Part shown: piece by piece, positions 1 through 11,114 of the stretch
Layout of the letters: each line of letters starts with the position of its first letter
How positions within the stretch are numbered: position 1 is the stretch's first letter
Origin: Avena insularis
Lineage: Eukaryota; Streptophyta; Magnoliopsida; Poales; Poaceae
Assembly (NCBI GenBank): GCA_023614405.1
Contig: CM042689.1
Coordinates: forward strand, 326,282,305 to 326,346,304
Reading direction: 5' to 3'
DNA length: 64,000 bases
Program-made: the position numbers and the translations under genes
The notes under the pieces: generated by a model
Databases searched by the model: none
The model's input: the letters and a program-made list of their open reading frames with translations, nothing else
What the model was told of the DNA's origin: nothing

Positions 1-3000
1 TAGCATCATCCTTGTCGATTCGAAACTAGCATCGGCGTAACCTTTCTGACGAGTGTTCATCACCCCCATAGACTAAGAACATTTCTTTAGTCCTATTTAG
101 GTACCTTAGGATGTTCTTCACGGCTGTCCAGTGTTCCACTCCTGGATCACTTTGATATCTGCTCGTCAAACTAAGAGCATTGGACACATCCGGTCTAGTA
201 CACAGCATGGCATACATGATGGAACCTATGGCCGAGGCATAAGGCACTTTGCTCATAGCTTCCTATCATTTTATCGTAGCTGGACACCGAGCTTTGCTCA
301 ATATCTTACGACAACATAGGCCTTTGAACCTTTCAATGCCTTATCCATTCTGAACCTTTTCGAACTTTGTCTAGGTATGTACTTTGGCTTAAAGCTATCA
401 GCGTCTTTGTCTATCTCTATAGATTTTGATGCCCAATATATAAGCAGCTTCACCTAGGTCGTTCATTGAAAACACTTGTTCAAATAACTCTTCACATCGT
501 TAAGCATGTTGATGTCATTTCCAATAATCAATATGTCATCCACATATAGTACCGAAATGTCACCGAGCTCCCACTCACTTTCTTGTAGATGCAAGCTTAA
601 GCAATTTGGAACAAATCCAAAGCTCTTGATCACTTGATCAAAACGAAGGTTCCAACTCCGAGATGCTTGCTTGATCCATAAATGGAACGCTGAAGTTTGC
701 ATACTTTATCGACATCCTTAGGATCGACAAAACCTTGGGTTGCATCATATACAACTCTTCATCAATGTTGCCATTGAGGAAAGCGATCTTGACATCCATT
801 TGCCATATTTCATAATCATGAAGCAGCAATTGCTAATAAAATCGAATGGACTTAAACATCGCTACGGAGAGAAAGTCTCATCGTAGTCAACACCTTGAAC
901 TTGTCGAAAACCTTTCGCAACAAGCCGTGCTTTATAGGCGGTAACATTACCATCTGCGTCCGCTTTCTTCTTGAAGATCCATTTGCACTCAACGGCCTTT
1001 CGGTCGCTAGGAGGGTCCACCAAAGTCCATACTTGGTTTTCGCTCATGGATCCCAATTCGGAATTCATGGCTTCTAGCCATTTCTCAGAGTCTGTGCTCA
1101 TCATCGCTTCCTCATAGTTCGTAGGTTCATTGTCTTCTACTAACAAGACAAAGACAGGTTGCCGTACCACTTAGGAGGGCACGCGACCTAGTCGACTGCG
1201 ACGTTCGATGGCAACATCGTCAAGCTTCATGATCCTTGTCATTAGCTTCCTCTATTGTTGGTGCAGCGCTTGGAACAATTTCAGGTGCTGCGCTACACTC
1301 CACTTCATGAGAAGTTTCAATAACCTCGTATAGCTCTACTTTCCTCCCACTCACTTCTTTCGAGAGAAACTCCTTCTCAAGAAAAGAACCGTTCTTTGCG
1401 ACAAACACTTTGCCTTCGGTTACGTGATGAAGGTATACCCAATAGTTTCCTTAGGGTATCCTATGAAGACGCATTTCTCGCTTTGGGTTCGAGCTTGCGG
1501 CATCAACTTCTTGGCGTAAGCCGCATCCCCAAACTTTAAGAAACGACAACTTAGGTTTAGCACCAAACCATAGTTCATACGGTGTCGTCTCAAGCAGTTT
1601 AGATGGAGCCCTATTTAAAGTGAATGCAGCGGTTTCTAATGCATAACCCCAAAATGATAACGGCAAATCAGTAAGAGACATCGATCGGACCATATCTAAT
1701 AGGGTTCGATTCGTTCAGACACACCATTGCTTTGTGGTGTTCCGGGTGGCGTGAGTTGTGAAATGATTCCACTTGCTTTGAGATGCGTGAGAAAATCATA
1801 ACTCAAATATTACCCCCACGATCGGATCGTAGAAACTTAATCTTTACATTACGATGGTTCTCCACTTCATTCTGAAATTCTTTGAACTTTTCAAACGTTT
1901 CAGATGTATGTTTCATTAAATAGATATACCCATATCTACTTAAGTCATCGGTAAAAGTGAGAAAATAGCGATATCCACCGCGCGTCGAAACACTCATCGG
2001 TCCGCATACATCGGTATGTATGATTTCCAACAAGTCCGTTGCTTGCTCCATCATACCGGAGAACGGGGTTTTGATCATCTTGCCCATGAGGCATGGTTCG
2101 CATGTGTCAAATGATTCAAAATCAAGAGACTCCAAAGTCCATCGAATGGAGTTTTTCATCGCTTTACACCAATATGACCTAGACAGCGGTGCCACAAATA
2201 AGTAGTATTATCACTATCTACTTTGCATCTCTTAGCCTCAATGTTATGGATGTGTGTTTCATCCCTTTCGAGATTTAGAAGAAATAAACCACTCACAAGA
2301 GGTGCATGACCAAAAAAGATGTTACTCATATAAATAGAACAACCATTATTCTCCGATTTAAATGAATAACCGTCTTGCAATAAACACGATCCAGAAATAA
2401 TGTTCATGCTCAACGCAGCACATAATAACATTTATTAAGGTTTAAAACTAATCCGAAGGTAAAACTAAGGAGAAGCGTCTGGCCATCACATCAACTCTTG
2501 ATCCGTTGCCAACGCCGATCGTCACCTCATCCCTCGCATAAGCCGTCTATTCCGCAGCTCTGTTTGAGTTACAAATATTAGCAATGAACCGGTATCAAAT
2601 ACCGTGCACTAGCGAGGGCTAGTAAGGAAAACATCAATAACATGTATATCAAATATACCTTTGATGGTGCCAGCCTTCTTGTCCGCTAAGTACTTGGACG
2701 ATTGCGCTTCGAGGACCCTTGTCCTTGCAATAGAAGCACTCGATTGTCCGGCTTAGGACCGGACTTGAGCTTCTTCTCAGCGAGAACGCGCTTAGCCGCT
2801 TTTCTTGAAGGGCTTCTTTGCACCTCACCTTTCTTAAAGGAGGGCTTGTTGACCATCAACACATGATTATCCTTCTTGATGTCCACCTCCGCAGCCTTGA
2901 CTTTGCGAAGAGCTCGGTGATCGTATCGATGGAACCAATCTGATTATGAGTCACTACAAAACTTTTGTAGCTAGGAGGAGTGATTGCAGAACCTGTCAAT

Positions 3001-3470
3001 CTTGAGCTCCTCTAGAATCTTCGATCCGATTGCTCAAAGGCGTTGAGTGTAGCCCGACATCTTAATGGCGTGCTCACTAACGGAACTCCCTTCCTCCATC
3101 TTGCGGTTAAAGAACTTCTCGAGATCTCATATCTCTCGAGCGGGCCTGAGTCGAAACATGGTTTTCAGCTCCTCGAGACTCTCAAAGGGCCCGGGATAGT
3201 TTTCAAAACGATTTTGAAGTTTCGGTTCCATAGCAAACAACATGGTGCTCTTAATCACACCATAATCATCTTTGCGCGACTGATAGACAGCTTTCTCATC
3301 AGCCGCGATTGCTTGTGAGGGGTTACCTAACGCTTTCTCAAGGACATAGTCCTTTTGTCCATGCAGAATGATTCTTAGATTATGCGGAACCAGTTGGTGA
3401 AGTTAGACCCATTGTTTCTAAGCTTTTCTTTCTCAGCAAAAACGTTGAAGTTGAAGTTGGACTTGGCCAT
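1..3470 (-). pseudogene. Copia gag-pol polyprotein remnant (element 1)
   Basis: Decayed gag-pol of a Copia element, read from a gag start at 3468-3470 leftwards. Pieces are recognisable in the Copia order. Gag has a basic C-terminal part at 2686-2886. Integrase follows, with the GHIGVKR zinc-binding segment and HTDVCGPMS core at 1803-2431 and the FWGYALETAAFTLNRAPSK part at 1451-1693. Reverse transcriptase shows the WIFKKKADADGNV stretch at 862-1170, MDVKIAFLNG near 780 and LYVDDILIIGND near 520. A further piece at 26-256 (SLTSRYQSDPG) leads toward RNase H, which is outside the window. The reading frame changes many times and several blocks are shortened, so no protein can be made. Decay is heavier than in the copy at 54533-58470. 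The family assignment is secure; exact frameshift positions were not resolved. Confidence 0.9.
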
Positions 3471-4674
3471 GTGATCTACAGTATTTGCAAGTACAATTTA
3501 GACTATGTTCATGATAAATAGTTCAACTTAATCAAATTACTAGATGAACTCCCACTAAATTCAACATCCCTCAAGTTGTTTAGTGAACACGATCCAAATT
3601 CACCACACCTAATCCGATCATCACGAGAAGAGATGTGGTTTCAATGGTGGACAACGAAGTGTCGATCATATCATTCATATGACTCATGCTTAACCTTTCG
3701 GTTCTTTTGTTCCGTGGCCATGTCTGTACATGCTAGGCTAGTATAGTTAGACCCAAGTATTTCAGCGTGTGCAAAACTGGCTTGGACCCGTTGTATGTGG
3801 CGTAGAGTCTATAGCACCCGATCATCACGTGATGCTTGGACACGACGAACTTTCGCGCAGTGCATACTTGGGGAGAACACAGTTTTTATCTTGATCTTTA
3901 AGTGAGGAATCATCTTATAATGCTACCGTCGCGATCTAAGCAAAATAAGATACATAAAAGGATAAACATCACATGCATATAACTTTATGTGACATGGTAT
4001 AGCCAATCTTCGCGCAATGATCTCCATCTTGTGCGTTACGCATGATCTCCATCACTCCACCATGATTGCCTCCACCACGAATAGCAACTACAACTATTGC
4101 TAACTACTTAGCGATAAAGTAAAGCTATTACATGGCGTATAAGAAGTTGACTCGCAGGTCATACACAATTATAAAGACAACCATATGGCTCCTGCCGGTT
4201 GTGTACTCATCGACATGCAAGTCGTGGAACATTACAAAACATGATCATAGCATACAATATACACATCACATCTTGGGCCATACCATATCACAGAAAACAC
4301 TCCCTGCAAAAACAAGTTAGACGCCTCTACTTTGTTGTTGCATGTTTTACGTGGCTTATGGGAGTAGATGCTAAGAACGATTCTTACCTACGAAAAGCCA
4401 CAACGGTGATATTATGGTTGCCAAACTCCGGTGTTAATCCCATGACAACTATAGTGAGAGAAACTGACATCTACCATCCGCATGTGTGGTACAAGCCACA
4501 CGTCAAGTGCGGAGCCGGTCTCGCGAACGACGTCGCGTAAGGTTGGCCTGGACCGCTTCAATCTCACTATCCCGCGTCATAAGAAGAACACAAACAAGAG
4601 GCTTGCAACAGAAAACATCAACGCCCGCAACAACCATGTTGCGTTCTACTCGTGAATCACATCTACGCATAGAT
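3471..4674 (-). other. Copia element 1 untranslated leader
   Basis: Non-coding stretch between the gag start and the primer binding site, expected to hold the packaging and dimerisation signals of the element. It aligns in order with the leader of Copia element 2 (58471-59646), for instance around gaccatgtctgtacatgctagg and the phrase ggatcatcttataatgctacc. Short open frames here (for example 4199-4540 +) are in the opposite strand and show no family resemblance. Confidence 0.75.
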
Positions 4675-4689
4675 CTAGCTCTGATACCA
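4675..4689 (-). other. Primer binding site, tRNA-iMet type (Copia 1)
   Basis: Reverse strand reads TGGTATCAGAGCTAG one base inside the LTR end, the standard complement of the initiator tRNA-Met 3' end used by grass Copia elements. It fixes the inner border of the 5' LTR at 4691. Confidence 0.9.
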
Positions 4690-4690
4690 C

Positions 4691-6412
4691 TGAAGGGTTT
4701 CGCAGCATAGTAAATCAAAATTTTCTACGGAAGCGAACGGGAAAAGCCAAGATCTAATCTAGGAGATGCAAACAACAAGGGGGAATAGATGAGATCTTCA
4801 TACCCTTGAAGATTCGCACAGCGGAACGTTCGACGGAACGTGGTTGATGTAGTCGTACTCGCTTCTCCTCCTCCTCGCGATCTGATCCGATCTAACACCG
4901 CAAGTGGCGATGCCTCCGAGAGATGCACACACGCGGCACCTCGACATCTCCTCCTTCATCAGTCCAGCAAGTGGGGTGGAGAGATGGATTGGATCTACAA
5001 CACGACGGCGTGGTGCAAGCGGTGGAGAGTTTCTGCCGCAGGGCTTCACCTACAAACAGTCGGGAGGGAGAGAGGAGGGCAGCAGGGCTACTAGGGTTTG
5101 GAGGAAGGTGTAGGTTGGGGGGAGGGGGCGCACCAGCCCTCTATATATAGAGGGGGGGTGTGGCCAGCCCTTGCCCATCCTCCAAGTCTATCTCTAGTTT
5201 AAACGATTTAAACTTATCCCTTATCTAGAAACCCTATCTCTAGTTTAAACGAGTTTAAACTTATCTAGGATCGGCTGGGCCCTATGGGGCCTTGTGCCCC
5301 TGGCCCAATGCGGCCAGGACACTCCCTCATAGGCCCATGCCCCTCCCGGAAGGTGGGACCACGTTGGCCCCCTTCCGGAAGGTTCTAGAAGCTTCCGGTA
5401 CAATACCGATTAATCCGGAACAATTCCGAACTCCAAAAACTGCACTGCCTTATATGAATCTTATTCTCCGGACCATTCCGGAACCTCTCGTGATGTCCCG
5501 GAACCCATCCGAGACTCCGAACAAAAATTCATAAACCAATTATCCAATCTATCCTAGCGTCGAGACACGTTAAGTGTGTGACCCTGCGGGTTCGAGAATA
5601 TGCAGACATGATCTTCTATCAATAATCAACAAGAAGTGCAGGCACCCATATTGACTCCCACACATTCATCGATGATCATATCGGATGAACCACGATGCCA
5701 GGATTCAATCAATCCCATATATATATTCCCTTCGTCTCGCGATATTTTACTTGCCCGAGATTCGATCGTCGGTATCGTCATACCTAGTTCAATCTCGTTC
5801 ACAGCAAGTACTTTACTCGTTCCGTAATCCGATATCACTTTGTGATTAACTCCTTAACCACATGCTTGCAAGCGGTGTTGATATCGATTACAGAGTGGGC
5901 CCGAAGTATATCTCTCCAACTTGGGAGGGACAAATCCCATATCGATACATACAACCCAACAGATACTTTCTGATTACCTGAGAGACACCTTTATGATCAC
6001 CCTCTCATAGGATGACGTTTGATGACCTCAAAGCTTTCTTCCGATACCAGGGAGTTGTATTATCTCATGGTCTAAGGAATACAATATTTGACATAAGAAA
6101 AACTTCGCAAAGATGAACACAATGACACGATCTAATTGCTTCGCTTAGTTTGGGTCTGTCCATCATATCATTCTCTCAATGATATGATCTCATTATCAAT
6201 TGACAACTCATGTCTATGGTTAGGAAACCTTAACCATCAATGATCAATGAGCTAGTCCATAGAGGCGTACTAGGGACACGGTGTTGTTCACAAACCACAG
6301 AAGTATTAATGTTTCCGCTTAATACAATTCTAGCATGGAATATAAACTTTATCATGAACAAGAATTATAATAATAACATCTTTATTATTGCCTCTAGGGC
6401 ATAATTCCAATA
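4691..6412 (-). repeat. 5' LTR of Copia element 1
   Basis: Long terminal repeat of 1722 bp. On the reverse strand it starts TATTGGAATTATGCCCTAG (ancestral TG changed to TA) and ends CCTTCA next to the PBS. It contains a TATA box (ctatatatag, 5141-5150) flanked by a GC-rich leader, as in other Angela-like LTRs, followed by the CG-rich R/U5 part. No coding content; short ORFs inside are incidental. Confidence 0.9.
5141..5150 (-). promoter_or_regulatory. TATA box of Copia 1 LTR
   Basis: Palindromic ctatatatag between a pyrimidine-rich block and a purine-rich run, in the position where the second Copia LTR has ctatttatga (60221-60230). Likely the core promoter of the element, firing on the - strand. 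Confidence 0.6.
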
Positions 6413-7954
6413 GTTTGAGCCATGTGGGTCGTAGAACAGCATGTGTAGGGTATGTGAGTGTCTGATGGATAACGAGGTACCTATACAACTTAACCTGAGT
6501 AGTGATGGGATAACTAATGAAAGTGGCACCGGTGAGCAATATCTGCTATTTGGTTTTTCATGCTCACTTGTGTCCCGTAGGACCCCGAGTACTTGATTCC
6601 TGTTCCTTGAATATTCGCGCTATCCACATCCGGGAGGCCTATGGACCCCCCCTGAGCCAGAGCTTGATTCATTCTTATTTCTTGGGGCCACAAAGTAGTT
6701 TGGGGCTTTATTACTATCCTGTACTTATGCCATGCTTTACTGCTTTATTTAAGATTGTGCGAGGAGCACCTGTACTGTTTAGGTAAGCGGAGTGTTTTCG
6801 CGGTATCGACAAGCCCAGTCACACTTTCGGGTTCCCAGTCGTTTACAGCCATTGACGCAAACCTTGAGTCCGTCTCGGAGCCGGCCAACTTCGTTGCGGG
6901 TAGCTTAATGGGGTGGCCCCCTGAAATATTTCTGAATCCTGTGATCGCTTTGTCGTGAATGCCTCGTTGGGTTTTGATTTGGTTTTTCCGAGGTTGATCG
7001 AGTGTGTGTTGCTATTTGTGCACCCCTGCAGGGTAAAACTTTCTGAAAGCCGTGTCCGCGGTTATGGACGACTTGGAGCACAGTTTCTCGATCATAGACA
7101 AGTATAACTAAAGTACCGCTTTTAATTTGACTAAGTACCTGACTAGTAAATAGTGCAACACTCATGGAATGGATAATAAAACTGCCAACAGATGGGGGGG
7201 TTGTTCATCCGCTTCCTCGTCGGTAAGCGAGGAGGAGGATGGATCTGTTAATATTACCGTTATAACTGTTGTTATTAATTCACGGACATTCGTCTATCTT
7301 TGGTTAGGCGGATGGTTAGCGAATATCTATAGAATTGTTAGGTATTCTCTTTTGCTGCAATTGCGTCACCCCAGGTTGTGTCCCCATTAGAGGCATAAAG
7401 ACTTGCTGAGTACCCCTAGGGTCTCACACGATAAATTGTTTGATTCAGATGAACAGGTAAACCCGCAAGATGGATACTGGGTGGAGGAGACGGACGATGT
7501 TGGCAACGATCACTCGGTGTAGAGATTCCGGGAACGGGGATCCGTGAGATCTGTGGGCGGGATGTGTTTATTTATGGGGCATCTTATGCCGATTTGCTTC
7601 TTATCCATACTCGGATCTTGTTTTCCTCTTCCGCCTGATACTCTGATGTTTGATGTATGAGGAGATATCCTAAACTATTATATCTATCTAGGATATTTGG
7701 ATCTTGCCGTATGGCGTTGCAATATTTCTATTTCTTTTAGATGGAATGGCTCCGAGGACTGTTGTATGGTGGCTTGCATACATACTCATTTGTATATGTA
7801 GTTGATCCCTTCGCCTGCCGATTACGCCGCCCGTTCTTCTCCTGATGTTTGGAAATGGTTAGGACGGCCGAAAGGTCTACCTGTGAGTGGCATTTGGGCC
7901 CCACCGTACTATTTTAACCATTTCCGCTCATCCAGGCTTGTAACTAGGAGCGTA
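6413..7954. other. Retroelement debris, non-coding
   Basis: About 1.5 kb without a convincing gene. Phrases such as cacccctgcagggtaaaac followed by cgtgtccgcggttatggac, and cttgctgagtacccctagg, read like the LTR of an old gypsy element of a large-genome grass, on the + strand. No terminal TG/CA pair, PBS or repeat partner could be matched within the window, so borders and family stay open. Confidence 0.4.
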
Positions 7955-9199
7955 ATTCACCGAGGTAGTTACACAGAGATACCGATGATCAAACCCCGGA
8001 TAAGTAAACTATCGCGAGACAAAGGGAAATTGGTATCGTATGTAAGTGGTTCATTCGATCGCAAAGTAATCGTAGAAATATGTGGGAGCCATATGAATTT
8101 CCAGATTCTTCTATTGGTTATTGATCGGAGAAGTGTCTCGGTCATGTCCGCATAATTCACGAACCGTAGGGAGACACACTTAAGGATTCGATGTTGTTTA
8201 GTAGATATGGAATGTAAGTAGGGATACCGAATGTTGTTTGGAGTCTCGGATGGGATCCGGGATATCACGAGGAGATCCGGAATGGTCCGGAGAATAAGAT
8301 TCATATAAGGAAAGTCCGATTCCGGAGTTCGGGAAAGATTCTGATGTTTTCATCGGAGAGGTTCTAGAAGGTTCTAGAAGGTTCACCGGACCGAAAGGGG
8401 AATGGTCCATGAATGTGTCATGGGTAAGTGGAATGATTGGATCATATCCTAGGTCACTTGGTTTGGGCATTTGCGAGAAAGAATTAAAGCTCTAAATTGA
8501 AAGTCAAACGGGAGGTTTGAAAAGTCAAACTGGAACAATGGTTTTCTATTGGAAGAAGGAAAGAGTCCTTCCTTCAATCCAACTTGGGTTTGGGTTTGGA
8601 TGCAAACCCTCCCCTCCCAAGGCTGCCCCTCCCTCTCATAAAACAGAGGGGGAGGGCTGCCCCAAACACACAAGAGCTAGCCCTCCCCATCCCGTGCGCC
8701 GGCCGCCGCCTTCGCCGCCATGCTGCCGTCAGCCTCGCCCTAGCCACCGCCTACACCTCCTCCTCCTCCTGGCCTTCTAAACCTAGATTGTCGGGAAACC
8801 CTAGATCCACCATAACTCGCACCGGCTTAGGCTAAGCCCTGCGGGATCTTCCCTCTACTTTCGACACCACGCCGTCATGCTACCGGAATCGCGAGGGGAT
8901 AACTACAACCTCCACTGCCTGCTGGAACAAGGGAGAGGAAGGTCTTCATCGAGTACCGAACGTGTGACCGACTACGGAAGCGCTACCGGAACGCAGCGCC
9001 GGAAAGATCGTCTACGCGATCTTGAGATCGGCAAGTGTACGACTACATTACCCACGAGAATCTGCTCTCGTTAACCGCTTTGGAATCTTCGAGGGTGAGT
9101 ACTCTAATCGACTCGTTGCTACAATCTAGTAGATAGATCTTGGCTTGTTTGTATGCATGCGGTAGAAATTTTTTATATTCCATGCTACGAACCCCTACA
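7955..9199 (+). repeat. Truncated Copia LTR, + orientation
   Basis: Aligns over its length, in inverse orientation, with the 3' two thirds of the LTR at 59662-61516. Shared blocks include ggataagtaaactatcg, ttcatataaggaaagtcc, the fourfold gaaggttctagaaggttc region, the purine-rich agagggggagggctgcccc stretch and the terminal gctacgaacccctaca. The 5' third is missing; homology starts near 7955. At its 3' end the next bases are gtgacg rather than a primer site, so this is a solo or broken LTR, not the start of an element. Seen directly; divergence from 59662-61516 is clearly higher than between that LTR pair. Confidence 0.8.
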
Positions 9200-10141
9200 G
9201 TGACGAAGACCATGTGCAGACGGCGGCGATCCATTCCTGTAGGAGTAGGCACGGTAAAAGCCGAGGACATTGATGCACCGGGATGGCAAAGTAGACTGCG
9301 TGCAGCGACGCTATGACCCGAGGGGGCGGCATAGCTGCAAGGCGCAAGTTGGTGCAGCGGCTGGGAGACCACCAGCGACGTACATGCCAAGGAAGGCGCG
9401 TTGGAAGCCGGTAGCATGGACCAAAGGCGGCGGTGCTGCGGCCCGAGGGGGCGACGCAGCGGCAGTCCGTAGCTCGATCGGTGGTAGGCGCGTGCTCGGA
9501 GACATGCGTGGCGTAGCCAGGCGCGTGGTCGGTTGATCAGACCGACGGTGCGCCGTATGCGCCATGGCGTGGACGACACGTAGATTGGAGTCGATGGCGG
9601 CGTTGTCGGTGAAGTCCCGAACGATGACGACGAAGACGATCCGAGGGGGGCAGCGGCAACAGCCTTCCAAGGAAGGCGTAGCAGCCGTCCGCGGTGCGCG
9701 GTAACCTGCCGTGAGGCCGCAATAGCCTGCCGAGACAGGCGCGGCAGCGAAGAAGGCAGGCGCACAAGCGGTGTAGATCGTCGGTGCTGATGGTCGGAGT
9801 AGAGGCACAGCAATGACGCCGGCAGTGGGCGCGACTCAATCCGATCTAAGATCGGTAAACCAAAAAAGAAAACTCATCAAGAGATCGGGGAAAAAAGACG
9901 TGCAGGGCAGCCGATCACGGATCGGCGGACGAACCCTGCGTACGGGTTGCGCGGCCCCCGGTGGAGATCATGAAGATCGACCTCCCGAGGGCGGCGCGGC
10001 GGAAGGTGGATGCGGCGGCTAAGTCAAGGATTTTGCCGCTCTGATACAAGTCAAGGGATCATCTTAAAATACAAGTCAAGTTAGGCTAGAGTCGTAACTA
10101 TCCTAAAAACATAATAATCGTGTCCATATAATACTCTAACA
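9200..10141 (-). mobile_element. Short-LTR Copia remnant (leader plus LTR stub)
   Basis: Read on the reverse strand, 10141 begins TGTTAGAGTATTATATGG, followed after about 100 bp by GTATCAGAGC, a tRNA-iMet type primer site (around 10036-10046). A GC-rich leader follows with TTGGTTTACCGATCTTAG and dense CCG/GCC triplets. This layout matches grass Copia families with short LTRs and GC-rich 5' leaders. The other LTR and all pol domains are absent. Large open frames on both strands here (for example 9043-9813 -) come from the high GC content and show no domain. Borders are approximate. Confidence 0.5.
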
Positions 10142-11114
10142 GTCTGCTCACCAAACTATTAACTGGGAGTATAGTTTGTCGTTGCTAGGACAATTTCAAT
10201 TCTCTGACTGACAATGCTTGAACAGTAGCTGCATCATCTCTCTCAGCTACGACACTCTTCTGCCGATTAGTTCCTCCTAGCCCACAAAAAGAACCTCTAG
10301 GGTGAGAGGAAGAGAAGAGCATATATACGAGAAACCAAGCAAGCCAAAAAAAAAAAAAACCGCAGGCCATAAGAGGTGTCAAGGTGTACCCAGTAACAAC
10401 AACGGGATCAATGTGGATTTTGTGTCCAGGCAAAAATACTGAATTTCTTCCGTGCACATGCATGCGGCCTCGAAAAGGAACAGGAGGCCAGTTGCTGCGG
10501 CAATGTCACGGCCTATGTGAGTGCGTGCGTGCTTTTCTCTCCGATACGACCTAATAACGCAGCAGCTGCCATTTTCTCGGATACCATTCCAGATCGATCA
10601 TCTATCTCCGAACGATACATGCTGAAACTGCCCGTGAGATCCAGATCCTAGGTGCTGCGCCGGCGGCGGAACGGACGCACCGTACCGTCGTCAGCAATCC
10701 TATGGCGAGGCCTGGGGTTTGAGCCTGCTTTTATTAGAAGCTACGAGAGCTGTTGCACCGTGGATTTGAGGAGCAATCGGAAACAACTCTGAGTAACAGT
10801 AGTATCGGTAACAACCTTCGAATACGGATCGGATCACCGACGTCGCGACGACCTCCACCACGACCTAGCGAGGTAGAACTTTATTTAAGACAATTTGTTG
10901 TGTTAGCGAGGCAAACCTGTGCTCTGAATCCAGAAAAAAAAAAATAGAGAGAGGAAAGTGTCGCCGAATCTTGGACGATTTCTCCCTCGCGCGCGCCTTC
11001 CCTCGAAAACTCGCGCCTCCGCCCTCCACCTCGGTAGGAGACTCCAAGCAGCAGCACTCCCTTCGCGGCCTCGTCAGCTCCCTTCTCTGCTCTCCCTCCA
11101 ACGGTACGGTGGCA
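10142..11114 (+). promoter_or_regulatory. Upstream region of the host gene
   Basis: Nearly 1 kb between transposon debris and the first ATG of the gene at 11115. No ORF is supported. A TATA-like tttatttaa (about 10879-10887) lies some 230 bases before the ATG and is followed by an A-run and a gagagagg purine tract, then a CT-rich stretch resembling a 5' leader. No in-frame ATG exists upstream of 11115. Promoter assignment is inference from position. Confidence 0.35.

Larger units (their letters stand above)
1..6412 (-). mobile_element. Copia element 1 (Angela/BARE-type), partial, decayed
   Basis: Right-hand portion of a Ty1/Copia LTR retrotransposon on the - strand, cut by the window start. 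From right to left it shows a complete 5' LTR (4691-6412), a primer binding site matching initiator tRNA-Met, a leader of about 1.2 kb, and a gag-pol remnant from 3470 down to base 1. The LTR end (reverse strand TATTGGAATTATGCCC) is the Angela/BARE signature with one change from TGTTGG. The 3' LTR lies outside the window, so the target-site duplication cannot be tested. It belongs to the same lineage as the complete Copia element at 42475-61516, but its LTR start is of a different subtype (GAATTAT against GAGATAT). Confidence 0.93.

Noticed and set aside
9043..9813. 256-codon ORF on the - strand
   Set aside because: Ser/Arg/Pro-rich translation of GC-rich DNA, overlapped by other long frames, running out of a Copia LTR into a leader; no motif.
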